From assembly GCF_900176205.1 (NCBI RefSeq), contig NZ_LT859959.1:62001-126000 (forward strand): a DNA stretch of 64,000 nucleotides, given 5' to 3'. This DNA comes from Bradyrhizobium sp. ORS 285 (GTDB taxonomy: Bacteria; Pseudomonadota; Alphaproteobacteria; Rhizobiales; Xanthobacteraceae). The notes below the pieces were generated by a model, which was not told the DNA's origin, made no database searches, and saw nothing but the letters and a program-made list of their open reading frames with translations. Below, piece by piece: positions 8,930 through 18,785 of this stretch (position 1 is its first letter; each line of letters starts with the position of its first letter). A program made the translations under genes and the position numbers.

Positions 8930-10402
8930 CTACTTAAACCCGGCAAACCGGCTGTCGAACGAGTTCGACTGCAGCACGGGCGCGGCGCCGGAGACCAGGG
9001 AGGCCTGGGTCTGGGCGGGCGCGGAGGCCGTCGTTGCCGGCGCGTCGCCGGCGGCAGGCTTGAACGGCGGACGCGCGGCGGCCTGCTTGGTCTCGGCCGG
9101 CTTTGCGGCCACCGGCTTCGGCGCCGGCTTGGTTTCCGCGGTCTTGCTCTCGGCCGGCTTGGTCGTCGCCGTGGTCTCGGCGGATGCTCCTCCGCCGATG
9201 CCGACCTTGCGGGCGAGGCTCGACATGAAGCTCGGCTTCTCCGGCGCGGCCACCGCGGCGACGCGCGTGGAGGGCGCCGTCGCGGCAGGCGATGTCACCG
9301 GGGCCGGCGCTGCACTGGCCGGCATCGCTGCCATCTCATTGGCCTCGGGCGCACGCGGCGGATTGACGTGACCGGGGATCGTGCCCGGCGCAGCCTGGAA
9401 GTTGGCGAGCGACAGGCCCGGCGCCTCGCCGGCGTCGGACAGGCCGGTCGAAGCCCCCGGCACGCGCGAGGCAAAGATGGGGTTCATGCCGCCGTCGATC
9501 CCGGTGTTGAGCTTGGCGACCGGCGTGCCCTTGGCGACCAGCTTGGCGTATTCGGCTTCGTCCGCCTGCTGCTTCTCGCGCACCGCGGTCGTGATCTCGT
9601 CCGGCACGACATAGGCCGGGCACTTGGCGGCGGCGTCGAACACCGGGTCACGGGTCGCCCCCGGTGGCTTCTGCGCGTTGAAGACGTATTTCTTCTCGCA
9701 GAAATCGACCTTCGGCTCCTGACGGGTGACCTCGAAGGCGTCGTAGCCTTCCTTGATCATGCGCCAGAACGGCATGTTCGGATTGTTGCGGTGCTTGGCC
9801 ATGTTCACCGGCGTCATCCGGAACGGATAGGCCTGGAACTGGAAGGCGCGCTGGCCGCCGAAGAACGACTCGCGTCCGAGCGCATAGATCTCGGCGATCT
9901 GCTCGTCCGTCATCGCAAAGCAGCCGCGCGAGGAGCAGTCGCCATGCACCATCAGCTGCGAGCCGGTGCGGCCCAGCGCCTTGTCGAACGCGTTCGGATA
10001 GCCGGTGTTGAAGGAGAGGTAGTAGGCCGATTGCGGGTTCATCTGGCTCGGATTGATCGAGTAGAAGCCCTCCGGCGCCTGTCGGTCGCCCTCGCGCACC
10101 TTGGGCCCGAGATCGCCCGACCAGCGGCAGATCGGATAGGATTTGAGCAGCCCGAACTTGCCGGAGCGGTCCTGCTTCCAGACTTCGAGCTCGGCCTCCT
10201 GCTTGAACACGCGGACCAGGATCGGCGACTGCGGATCCATGTCCTTCTCGGTCATGGTCGCAACCAGCTTCGGCGGCACCGGCTGATTGGCCTTGGCATT
10301 GGTGGCAAGTGCGACCTGGTCGCTGTTGCAGCCGGTCAGCAGCGCGCCAGCGGCCAGCGCGGCCGAGGTCATCAGGACCCGGACGAAAGCGCGGTTGATC
10401 AA
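8930..10402 (-). CDS. L,D-transpeptidase (YkuD/YafK-like) lipoprotein with long Ala/Pro/Lys tail
   Basis: The catalytic domain carries HGDCSSRGCFAM, the His...GC motif of L,D-transpeptidases (nucleophile Cys near residue 161), which crosslink or anchor proteins to peptidoglycan. The frame is open up to 10564, but a TTG at 10402 has a GGGGAG site seven bases upstream and begins a lipoprotein signal sequence ending LLTGC (Cys25); the longer N-terminus would bury it. From about residue 330 the chain is low-complexity (Ala, Pro, Lys, Thr, Glu) and probably disordered, perhaps spanning the periplasm. The gene is monocistronic, upstream of nothing obviously related. Confidence 0.85.
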   Translation of the reverse strand: MINRAFVRVLMTSAALAAGALLTGCNSDQVALATNAKANQPVPPKLVATMTEKDMDPQSPILVRVFKQEAELEVWKQDRSGKFGLLKSYPICRWSGDLGPKVREGDRQAPEGFYSINPSQMNPQSAYYLSFNTGYPNAFDKALGRTGSQLMVHGDCSSRGCFAMTDEQIAEIYALGRESFFGGQRAFQFQAYPFRMTPVNMAKHRNNPNMPFWRMIKEGYDAFEVTRQEPKVDFCEKKYVFNAQKPPGATRDPVFDAAAKCPAYVVPDEITTAVREKQQADEAEYAKLVAKGTPVAKLNTGIDGGMNPIFASRVPGASTGLSDAGEAPGLSLANFQAAPGTIPGHVNPPRAPEANEMAAMPASAAPAPVTSPAATAPSTRVAAVAAPEKPSFMSSLARKVGIGGGASAETTATTKPAESKTAETKPAPKPVAAKPAETKQAAARPPFKPAAGDAPATTASAPAQTQASLVSGAAPVLQSNSFDSRFAGFK

Positions 10403-10696
10403 AGCGAAGCTCCCCGCAAACCCAGCATGTCGCGATACCCCACTCTCGTTTCGACCAATCGGCCGGGAAACTCGGGAGATCCCAGGTCGACCGCGCGCCA
10501 TGCCACCGTCAAACCAATGATTAAAATTGTACCCTTTGGCCCCGGGAGCCGCAACCCGCGCCACAGCGGTGCCGCGGCGCGCTGGCCCTCGTGGTCAACA
10601 AGTTCTAAACAGCAGACCGCGCCGCCACGGCCGAAATGCGGCCAAACGGCTGGAAAGACTCACAAATCCGCGAGCGGCCGACGCGGGCGGGCCGGC

Positions 10697-11659
10697 TCAG
10701 CTCAGCTTGCGGCCGATCTCGATGAACTTCTGCCGGCGCTGCTTGCGAATGGCGTCGCCGTCGAGGCCCTTCAGCTCGTCGAAGGCCTGGGCGATCGCCT
10801 CGCCGGTGGCCGCGATCATCGCGGCGGGGTCGCGGTGGGCGCCGCCGACCGGCTCCTTCAGGATGGTGTCGACCACGCCGAAGCGCAGCATGTCCTGGGC
10901 GGTGATCTTCATGCTGTTGGCGGCTTCCTGCGCCTTGGTGCCGTCGCGCCACAGGATCGAAGAGGCCGCTTCCGGCGAGATCACGCTGTAGATCGCGTGC
11001 TCCAGCATCAGCACCCGGTTGGCGGTGGTCAGCGCGATGGCGCCGCCCGACATGCCCTCGCCGGTGATGATGGCGACGTTTGGCACGCCGAGCGCCAGGC
11101 AGGCATCGGTGGAACGGGCGATGGCCTCGGCCTGGCCGCGCTCCTCGGCGCCGATGCCGGGATAGGCGCCGGCGGAATCGACCAGCGACAGCACGGGAAT
11201 GCCGAAGCGCTCGGCCATCTCCATCAGCCGCACGGCCTTGCGGTAGCCCTCGGGGCGGGCCATGCCGAAATTGTGCTTGAGGCGAGATTCGGTGGTGGCG
11301 CCCTTTTCCTGGCCCATCACGCAGATCGGCTCGCCGCGGAAGCGGCCGAAGCCGCCGAGCAAAGCGGCGTCCTCGCCGAACTTGCGGTCGCCGGCGAGCG
11401 GCGTGAACTCGGTGATCAGCGCATTGACGAAGTCGGTGAAGTGCGGCCGCTGCGGATGGCGCGCGACCATGGTCTTTTGCCACGGCGTCAGGTTGGCATA
11501 GAGGTCGGCCAGCGCCTGGCCGGCCTTCTCCTCGATCCGGCCGACCTCCTCGCCGATATCGGTGCCGGAGGCGGCCATCGCCCGGAGTTCATCGACCTTG
11601 GAATCGAGCTCGGCAACGGGCTTTTCGAAATCGAGGTAGCTGCGCATGGGATCCGGCAT
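10697..11659 (-). CDS. accA: acetyl-CoA carboxylase carboxyltransferase subunit alpha
   Basis: The 320-residue protein matches AccA throughout: LDFEKPVAELDSKVDELR at the start, then ATTESRLKHNFGMARPEGYRKA, SLVDSAGAYPGIGAEERGQ and EGMSGGAIALTTANRVLMLE. With AccD it transfers the carboxyl group from biotin to acetyl-CoA, giving malonyl-CoA for fatty-acid synthesis. An ATG at 11647 (MRSYLDFEKP) is an equally good start. XerD lies upstream on the same strand, about 230 bp away. The length is normal. Confidence 0.95.
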   Translation of the reverse strand: MPDPMRSYLDFEKPVAELDSKVDELRAMAASGTDIGEEVGRIEEKAGQALADLYANLTPWQKTMVARHPQRPHFTDFVNALITEFTPLAGDRKFGEDAALLGGFGRFRGEPICVMGQEKGATTESRLKHNFGMARPEGYRKAVRLMEMAERFGIPVLSLVDSAGAYPGIGAEERGQAEAIARSTDACLALGVPNVAIITGEGMSGGAIALTTANRVLMLEHAIYSVISPEAASSILWRDGTKAQEAANSMKITAQDMLRFGVVDTILKEPVGGAHRDPAAMIAATGEAIAQAFDELKGLDGDAIRKQRRQKFIEIGRKLS

Positions 11660-11890
11660 GGAAGAGCTGAAGGAAGAGCGCTGGGAGACTTAATCGGTTC
11701 GGCCTTCGGACCTGAAATCGAGGGACTTCAAGAGCTTAAGCGTCGATCGGTGCGCCGCATCCAGGCGTCGTGCCGGGAGAACGGGCAGGATGGCGCTCTT
11801 TCGGGGCAGACGGGCGCGAAGTCAAGCGGGCGGCGCGTCACGCCCCAGGATTTGGCTTGGGATTTGGTTTCGGGAACGTGTGAGGCGGGA

Positions 11891-12847
<957 letters not shown>

Positions 12848-13018
12848 ACCGTAGATTCCGCTGGGTCCGAGGCGATCGAATCAGTTCGAAAAATTCGCCG
12901 GGGCACGTCGAGCGGTGACTGCGAATCTGGCCGATATCGCGGCGCCGGGCCGTCTCAGACAACCGCAAAAATCTTAATCAATGCCGTGTGGCTTTTCGGT
13001 TGTCCGCAGCCGCGCGGC

Positions 13019-13210
13019 CTACTTCTTCTGGAACTTGTCCGGCGGAATCGACACCGTCATCTCGCGCGACTTGGGGGTGACGAAATTCGCCAGCGCGTAG
13101 ATCGCGCCATAGACCACGCCGACGATCACGGCGATCACGGTCAGGAAGCGGAACAGGCTGGGCATCGGGGTCGCAGAAGCCACCAGGGAAGGAACGATTT
13201 CATCCAACAT
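13019..13210 (-). CDS. small single-pass membrane protein, unknown
   Basis: The 63-residue product has one strong hydrophobic helix (FLTVIAVIVGVVYGAIYALANF) and a charged C-terminus ending SIPPDKFQKK. No family is recognised beyond a general likeness to small conserved rhizobial membrane proteins. An ATG at 13165 (MPSLFRFLTV) would start just before the helix and is a credible alternative. It is divergent from aroK, so the two share the promoter region at 13211-13329. Confidence 0.6.
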   Translation of the reverse strand: MLDEIVPSLVASATPMPSLFRFLTVIAVIVGVVYGAIYALANFVTPKSREMTVSIPPDKFQKK

Positions 13211-13329
13211 GTTCGCACCCGGCTGGCAAGCCCGACGGGACCGCCAACGGGACCGCCAGATCGACCCGGTTGCGTGTCGCGGAACAGGATGCCTTTGAAA
13301 GCAGCAGGGGCTGGGTTAGAAGCGGAGGG

Positions 13330-14004
13330 ATGACCGAGACGACCCAACCAGCACCCAGCCCAGCCGCTCCGGAGGCCGCGATTGTCGCGGGCCTCGGCAA
13401 GCGGCTGATCGTGCTGGTCGGGATGATGGGCGCCGGCAAGTCGACGGTGGGCCGGCGGCTCGCGGCGCGGCTGCGGCTGCCATTCGTCGATGCGGACACC
13501 GAGATCGAGACCGCGGCGGGCATGAGCATACCGGAGATCTTCGAGGCGCGCGGCGAGGACTATTTTCGCAACGGCGAGGCGCGGGTGATCGCCCGGCTGC
13601 TGGAGGCGGGGCCGACCGTGCTGGCGACCGGCGGCGGAGCCTTCATGCGCGAGGAGACGCGCCAGCGCATTCACGAAAAAGCTGTCTCGGTGTGGCTCAA
13701 GGCGGATGCCGATGTGATCATGCGCCGGGTCCGGCGCCGCGCCGATCGCCCGCTGCTGCAGACCGCAGATCCCGAAGGTACCGTCGCGCGGCTGCTGACG
13801 GAGCGCGAGCCGGTCTACCAGACGGCTGACATCACCATCTGCTCGCGCGACGTGCCGCATGACCGCGTCGTCGAGGATTGCCTGGAGGCGCTGCAGGCAT
13901 TCCTGGCCCCCGCGCCGGTGGCCGAAACCGAGGGGCAGCCGGACGGGCCGCAACCCGACCCGATTCAACCCGATCCTCCGCAGGCGATGAGCGCACTCCG
14001 ATGA
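13330..14004 (+). CDS. aroK: shikimate kinase
   Basis: The product (224 residues from the ATG at 13330) phosphorylates shikimate in the aromatic amino-acid pathway. It has the Walker A GMMGAGKST, VDADTEIE with the shikimate-binding Asp, FRNGEARVI, and the GGGAF substrate motif, with LID-region arginines in RRRADRPLL. The N-terminus is about 20 residues longer than E. coli AroK and the C-terminus ends in a Pro/Gln/Asp-rich tail. AGCGGAGGG sits almost against the ATG, so the spacing is poor; a TTG at 13270 keeps the frame open. Its stop overlaps the aroB start (ATGA), indicating translational coupling. Confidence 0.93.
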   Translation: MTETTQPAPSPAAPEAAIVAGLGKRLIVLVGMMGAGKSTVGRRLAARLRLPFVDADTEIETAAGMSIPEIFEARGEDYFRNGEARVIARLLEAGPTVLATGGGAFMREETRQRIHEKAVSVWLKADADVIMRRVRRRADRPLLQTADPEGTVARLLTEREPVYQTADITICSRDVPHDRVVEDCLEALQAFLAPAPVAETEGQPDGPQPDPIQPDPPQAMSALR

Positions 14005-15149
14005 CGGCACCCCTGAAGCATTCCGATCCGATCATCGTCGACGTCGCGCTCGGCGACCGCGCCTATGACATCGTCATCGGCCGCGGCGTGCTGGCGACGC
14101 TTGGTCAGCGCATCGCGTCGCTGCGGCCGGGCGTTCGCACCGCTATCGTCACGGACCGGACCGTCGCAGCGCATTGGCTCGAGCCGACCGAGGCGATCCT
14201 GGCGGAGGCCGGCATCCCCACGTCCACCATCGTGGTCGAGGAGGGCGAGGGCTCCAAGACCTATGCCGGCCTGGAGAAGGTCAGCGAGGCGCTGATCACC
14301 GCCAAGATCGAGCGCAACGATCTGGTCATCGCGCTCGGCGGCGGCGTGGTCGGCGATCTCGCCGGCTTTGCGGCCGCGATCCTGCGCCGTGGCGTCGATT
14401 TCGTGCAGGTGCCGACCTCGCTGCTGGCGCAGGTCGATTCCTCCGTCGGCGGCAAGACGGGGATCAACTCGCCGCAGGGCAAGAACCTGCTCGGCGCGTT
14501 CCACCAGCCGGTGCTGGTCATCGCCGATACCGCGGTGCTCGACACCTTGTCGCCGCGCCAGTTCCGCGCCGGCTATGCCGAGGTCGCCAAATACGGCCTG
14601 CTCGGCGACGCCAGCTTCTTCGCCTGGCTCGAGGCCAACCACGCCGACATCGTCAAGGGCGGCGCGGCGCGCGAGCATGCGGTCGCGACCTCCTGTCGTG
14701 CCAAGGCCGCGATCGTCGCCCGCGACGAGCGCGAGACCGGCGACCGCGCGCTGCTCAATCTCGGCCACACTTTCGGTCACGCGCTGGAAGCGATCACCGG
14801 CTTCTCCGACCGGCTGTTCCACGGCGAGGGCGTGTCGGTCGGCATGGTGCTGGCGGCGCAGTTTTCGGCCGAGCTCGGCATGCTGCCGCCCGACGACGTC
14901 ACGCGCATCGAGCGTCACCTTGCCGCGGTCGGGCTGCCGACCCATCTCCAGGACATCGCCGGCTTCGCCCAGGAGGGCGTCGGCGACGCCGACCGGCTTT
15001 TGGCCTTGATGGCGCAGGACAAGAAGGTGAAGCGCGGCAAGCTCACCTTCATCCTGATGGAGGCGATCGGCCGCGCGGTCATCGCCAAGGATGTCGACCC
15101 GACACGGGTGCGCGACTTCCTGCAGGCCAAATTGCAGCGCCGCGGCTGA
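14001..15149 (+). CDS. aroB: 3-dehydroquinate synthase
   Basis: This 382-residue enzyme converts DAHP to 3-dehydroquinate, using NAD and a divalent metal. Recognisable parts are EEGEGSKTYAGLEK, ALGGGVVGDLAGFAAAI (nucleotide-binding), VPTSLLAQVDSSVGGKTGIN, KNLLGAFHQP and the metal ligands in NLGHTFGHALE and LFHGEGVSVGM. The ATG overlaps the aroK stop by four bases. A longer in-frame N-terminus from 13878 lies entirely inside aroK and is rejected. Confidence 0.95.
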   Translation: MTAPLKHSDPIIVDVALGDRAYDIVIGRGVLATLGQRIASLRPGVRTAIVTDRTVAAHWLEPTEAILAEAGIPTSTIVVEEGEGSKTYAGLEKVSEALITAKIERNDLVIALGGGVVGDLAGFAAAILRRGVDFVQVPTSLLAQVDSSVGGKTGINSPQGKNLLGAFHQPVLVIADTAVLDTLSPRQFRAGYAEVAKYGLLGDASFFAWLEANHADIVKGGAAREHAVATSCRAKAAIVARDERETGDRALLNLGHTFGHALEAITGFSDRLFHGEGVSVGMVLAAQFSAELGMLPPDDVTRIERHLAAVGLPTHLQDIAGFAQEGVGDADRLLALMAQDKKVKRGKLTFILMEAIGRAVIAKDVDPTRVRDFLQAKLQRRG

Positions 15150-15221
15150 TCGCAGCTTTACGCCGCGTTGAGCAGTGGCGGGGCATCATCGGCGGCTTCC
15201 CTCGAGAGTGACATCGGCGTC

Positions 15222-16526
15222 ATGGACTGGCTCACACTCACCATCGTCATCATCTGCCTTGGTGCTTCCGCCTTCTTCGCGCTGAGCGAGACCGCGCTCA
15301 CCGGCGCCTCTCGCGCCAGCATGTTGCGCCTGTCGAAGCAGGGCAATCGCGACGCCGACGTGGTGTCGAGCCTGTTCGACATGCGCGAGCGGCTGATCGG
15401 CGCACTGCTGCTCGGCAACAACATCGCCAATATCGGCGCCTCCGCGCTGGCGACCGGAATCTTTACCGCCTGGTTCGGCGAGGTCGGCGTGCTCTACGCG
15501 ACCGGCGTGATGACAGCCCTCGTCGTGATCTTCGCCGAGGTGCTGCCGAAGACGATCGCGATCAACGCGCCGGACCGGGTGTCGCTGGCGGTGGCCCGGC
15601 CGATGCGCGCGACGGTGATCGTGCTCGGTCCGGTGCTGGCGGTGATCGAGGCGATCGTGCGCGGGCTGATGCGGCTGATCGGCTTCAAGGTCGGAGCCAA
15701 CCAGCCGATCCTGTCGCCGACGGAACGCCTGCGCGGCGCAGTGGATCTGCTGCATCACGAAGGCAAGGTCGAGAAGCAGGACCGCGACATGCTCGGCGGC
15801 CTGCTCGATCTGCGCGAGCTGCAGGTGTCCGACGTGATGGTTCACCGCACCGAGATGGTGATGGTGAATGCCGACCTGCCGCAGGAAGAATTGGTGCGCG
15901 AGGTGCTGGCGTCGGAATACACGCGCATCCCGCTGTGGCGCGACACGCCGGAGAACATCATCGGCGTGCTGCACGCCAAGGATCTGCTGCGTGCGATCCG
16001 CGCGGCCGAAGGCGACGTGACGCACATCGACGTGGCGTCACTCGCGCTGCCGCCCTGGTTCGTTCCGGAGATGCGTTCGGTGTCGGAACAGCTCAAAGCG
16101 TTCCGCCGCCGCAAGACCCATTTTGCTTTGGTCGTCGACGAGTATGGCGAGGTCGAAGGCATCGTCACGCTCGAGGACATCCTGGAAGAAATCGTCGGCG
16201 ACATTTCCGATGAGCAGGACGTGCAGGTCGCGGGCGTGCGCGTGCAGCCGGATGGCTCCGTCGTCGTCGACGGCTCGGTGCCGATCCGAGATCTCAATCG
16301 CGCGATGGACTGGACCTTGCCTGATGAGGAGGCAACGACGGTTGCCGGTCTGGTCATTCACGAGGCGCGCTCGATCCCGGAGCGTGGCCAGAGCTTCACG
16401 TTCCACGGCTTCCGCTTCCGCGTGCTGCGCCGGGAGCGCAATCGCATCACCGCGCTCCGCATCGTGCCGGTGCCCCGTGGAGAAACGGAGGAGACACGGC
16501 CGCGCCGAGCCGGTACGGCGTTCTAA
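15222..16526 (+). CDS. CNNM/DUF21 transmembrane protein with CBS pair and CorC/HlyC domain
   Basis: The 434-residue protein has a DUF21 (CNNM) membrane domain (four hydrophobic segments to about residue 180, with the typical FALSETALTGASRA start), a CBS pair (roughly residues 200-330, ending VVDEYGEVEGIVTLEDILEEIVGDI) and a C-terminal CorC_HlyC transporter-associated domain. Members are linked to Mg/Co efflux or Mg homeostasis; the name hemolysin is historical. ATG 15222 is preferred over a TTG at 15168 because it begins immediately before the first helix. It follows aroB by 72 bp and is probably in the same operon. Confidence 0.9.
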   Translation: MDWLTLTIVIICLGASAFFALSETALTGASRASMLRLSKQGNRDADVVSSLFDMRERLIGALLLGNNIANIGASALATGIFTAWFGEVGVLYATGVMTALVVIFAEVLPKTIAINAPDRVSLAVARPMRATVIVLGPVLAVIEAIVRGLMRLIGFKVGANQPILSPTERLRGAVDLLHHEGKVEKQDRDMLGGLLDLRELQVSDVMVHRTEMVMVNADLPQEELVREVLASEYTRIPLWRDTPENIIGVLHAKDLLRAIRAAEGDVTHIDVASLALPPWFVPEMRSVSEQLKAFRRRKTHFALVVDEYGEVEGIVTLEDILEEIVGDISDEQDVQVAGVRVQPDGSVVVDGSVPIRDLNRAMDWTLPDEEATTVAGLVIHEARSIPERGQSFTFHGFRFRVLRRERNRITALRIVPVPRGETEETRPRRAGTAF

Positions 16527-16544
16527 TCGGTGGAAGTTGTCAGA

Positions 16545-16814
16545 TCACGCTTCGCCCGGCGCCTTCGCATGCAGCGCGAGCGCATGCACGGAGCCGGCAA
16601 GTTCCTCGGACAATGCGGCGTTGATCAGGCGATGACGATCGACGCGGCTCTTGCCGGCGAAGGCCTGCGACACAATATACACGCGGAAATGGGTCTCACC
16701 GCTGGGACGGTGTCCCATGTGGCCCGCATGCAGATGCGATTCGTCCTGCACATCGAGGCTTTCTGGAGAGAAAGCTTCGCGCAACTTTTCGATGATAGCA
16801 TCCCGGGTCCGCAT
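16545..16814 (-). CDS. BolA family protein
   Basis: The 89-residue protein is typical BolA: RTRDAIIEKLREAFSPE, the HAGH loop, GETHFRVYIVSQAFAGKSRVDRHRLINAAL and the C-terminal VHALALHAKAP. BolA proteins partner monothiol glutaredoxins in Fe-S and iron regulation and affect cell shape. It is divergent from the J-domain gene at 16925, a recurrent alphaproteobacterial pairing. Confidence 0.92.
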   Translation of the reverse strand: MRTRDAIIEKLREAFSPESLDVQDESHLHAGHMGHRPSGETHFRVYIVSQAFAGKSRVDRHRLINAALSEELAGSVHALALHAKAPGEA

Positions 16815-16924
16815 GGTCTCTGGAAATACGCATCAAATTATTTTTCGTCAATCGGCGGTCCCCGCCTGAGGTATTCGCAATGTCAAGACTTGAAGCTTTT
16901 CGCGTTGCGTAGTCAAAGTCCGCC

Positions 16925-17572
16925 ATGCCGATCGATTCAAACAAATTCTTCGACTCCATCCGCATCAAGCCCAAGAAGACGGCTGCGCGGCAGCCGGTGG
17001 TGCGCGAGGAGGCCCAGCCGTGCCAATGGCCGGACTGCAAGAACAAGGGTTCGCATCGCGCGCCAAAGGGACGCGAGAACCAGCGCGAGTATTGGCACTT
17101 CTGTCTCGACCACGTGCGCGAGTACAACCAGTCCTATAATTTCTTCTCCGGCATGAATGCCGATGCGGTCGCGCGTTATCAGAAGGACGCGCTGACTGGA
17201 CATCGCCCGACCTGGAAGATGGGCGCCAACACCGCGGGCAAGCGCGGTACGGGGAATGCCGAGAACGATCTCGGCGATGCCTCGGATCCGTTCAGCGTGT
17301 TCGCCGAGATCAACGGTCGCGCCGGCTGGCGTCCGGGTGCGCAGTCCGCGCCGCCGAAGGCGGAGACGCGCAAGGTGTTCAACGCCGAGCGCAAGGCGCT
17401 GCAGGTGATGGGCCTCGGCCCCGACGCCACGCTCGAGGACGTCAAGGTCAAGTACAAGGCGCTCGTGAAGCAGCACCATCCCGACGCCAATGGCGGCGAC
17501 CGCTCGACCGAGGATCGCCTGATCGAGATCATCAAGGCCTACAACTACCTGAAGACGGTGGTGAAGGGCTGA
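16925..17572 (+). CDS. J-domain (DnaJ-like) protein
   Basis: The 215-residue protein has an unusual N-terminal Cys-containing segment (CQWPDCKNKGSHRAPKG...WHFCLDHVREYN, residues about 31-67), which could be a small zinc site, and a C-terminal J domain with the HPD motif in KQHHPDANGGD that stimulates Hsp70 ATPase. It lacks the G/F-rich and zinc-finger parts of true DnaJ. In many rhizobia this gene is followed by cobS and cobT; here a citrate-synthase pair and dedA lie between. A hairpin terminator follows the stop. Confidence 0.88.
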   Translation: MPIDSNKFFDSIRIKPKKTAARQPVVREEAQPCQWPDCKNKGSHRAPKGRENQREYWHFCLDHVREYNQSYNFFSGMNADAVARYQKDALTGHRPTWKMGANTAGKRGTGNAENDLGDASDPFSVFAEINGRAGWRPGAQSAPPKAETRKVFNAERKALQVMGLGPDATLEDVKVKYKALVKQHHPDANGGDRSTEDRLIEIIKAYNYLKTVVKG

Positions 17573-17608
17573 CACGCGGCAGCGTCTGAGCTGCCGCGTG
17601 TGTTGTCT
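17572..17608. terminator. hairpin between convergent genes
   Basis: Perfect 11-bp arms acacgcggcag (17572-17582) and ctgccgcgtgt (17591-17601) enclose an 8-base loop and are followed by tgttgtctt. It overlaps the last base of the J-domain gene stop and faces the citrate-synthase-like gene. Confidence 0.7.
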
Positions 17609-17614
17609 TGAGGT

Positions 17615-18703
17615 TCAGGGCTGCGGCCCGATATAGGCCGAACTCGGCCGGATCAACCGCCCCGTCCGCTGCTGTTCGCGGGCATGTGCGGTCCAGCCCG
17701 CGGCACGGGCGACCGCGAAGATCGGCGTGAACGCCTGGCGCGGAATCTTCAGCGCATCGAGCAGGATGGCGGTGAAGAACTCGACATTAGTATCGAGCAC
17801 CCGCTCCGGATTCTTCCGCCGCAGCGCCTGGCGGATGTAAGCCTCCACCTCGCTCGCGAACGGCAGATCCGCCCCGCTCCCCGCCAGCCGCTCGATCGCG
17901 CCCTTCAGCACATCGGCCCTGGGATCGCGCACCCGGTAGATCCGGTGCCCGAACCCCATCAAACGCTCGCCGCGGCCGAGCGCCGCATCCACCCAGGGAG
18001 CGATGTTCGCGCTCGTCCCGATCGCATTCAGCATCTCCAGCACCGGCTCCGGCGCCCCGCCATGCAGCGGTCCCGTGAGAGCGCAGTATCCGGCAGTGAT
18101 CGCGGCGAACAGGTCGGCCTGGGTGGAGGCGACAACGCGGGCGGCGAAGGTCGAGGCGTTCATGCCGTGATCGCTGACGGTCACGAGATAGGTATCGAGT
18201 GCCGCGACTTCGCCAGTGGAAGGCGTATCGCCGCGAACCATGCGCAGGGTGTCGGCGGCGTGGCTGAGGTCGGGATTCGGTGCGATCGGCTGCGCGCCAC
18301 GGGCGCGCTGCACCAGGGCGCCGGCGATCACCGGACCGGCGCCGACGATGGTGGCCTCGTCATCAAGGCCGGGCTCAGGGCGCAGCGCTGCAACGGCGGC
18401 GCGGTAGCCGTCGATGATCGACATCCCGGAGGTCGCGGCGAGGAGCTCGGGCAGCCGGGCGAAGGCGCGCTGGCGGGCCATGCCGAGGCTGGCGCGCACG
18501 TCGGCCTCGCTGATGCCGCGCTTCGTCGCTGCGCTCCAGAGCCGGGCCGTCACCCCCTCGAAGCCGCTGGCGGCGGCGAGCTCGGCCACGCGATGGCCTG
18601 CGATGATCAGCTCGCCCTGCTGGCCGTCGACATGGCTGAGCACGGTCTCGGCGGCGGGGATGCCGTCGAGGCCGATGGGGGACTTCGAGAGCTGGATTGT
18701 CAT
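17615..18703 (-). CDS. citrate synthase/methylcitrate synthase family protein with Glu at the usual catalytic Asp
   Basis: The 362-residue product belongs to the citrate synthase superfamily: TGPLHGGAPEP (first catalytic His), GFGHRIYRVRDPR (second His and substrate Arg), and FAVARAAGWTAHAREQ near the C-terminus. At the position of the catalytic Asp (NVDF in gluconeogenic-type enzymes) it reads NVEF. ATG 18703 has an AGGAG site; an upstream in-frame extension to 18784 runs through the operator and is rejected. It is shorter than GltA (about 430) and nearer the small secondary citrate/methylcitrate synthases. It is divergent from the HTH-citrate-synthase gene and presumably under the same control. 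Confidence 0.85.
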   Translation of the reverse strand: MTIQLSKSPIGLDGIPAAETVLSHVDGQQGELIIAGHRVAELAAASGFEGVTARLWSAATKRGISEADVRASLGMARQRAFARLPELLAATSGMSIIDGYRAAVAALRPEPGLDDEATIVGAGPVIAGALVQRARGAQPIAPNPDLSHAADTLRMVRGDTPSTGEVAALDTYLVTVSDHGMNASTFAARVVASTQADLFAAITAGYCALTGPLHGGAPEPVLEMLNAIGTSANIAPWVDAALGRGERLMGFGHRIYRVRDPRADVLKGAIERLAGSGADLPFASEVEAYIRQALRRKNPERVLDTNVEFFTAILLDALKIPRQAFTPIFAVARAAGWTAHAREQQRTGRLIRPSSAYIGPQP

Positions 18704-18757
18704 GGCGCGATCTCCTGCGTGAATGGTCACGCCACGAAGATTCGCCCGGTCGACAGA

Positions 18758-18784
18758 TTGATCAATCTTGATTAAGCTGATCAA
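18758..18784. promoter_or_regulatory. three-fold TTGATNAA repeat, likely operator for the divergent citrate-synthase pair
   Basis: Three near-identical octamers lie one helical turn apart: ttgatcaa (18758-18765), ttgattaa (18768-18775), ctgatcaa (18777-18784). The outer two also form an inverted repeat. The array ends one base before the ATG of the HTH-containing gene and lies about 55 bp upstream of the divergent gene. This fits autoregulation by the encoded DNA-binding domain; that is inference. Confidence 0.6.
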
Positions 18785-18785
18785 T

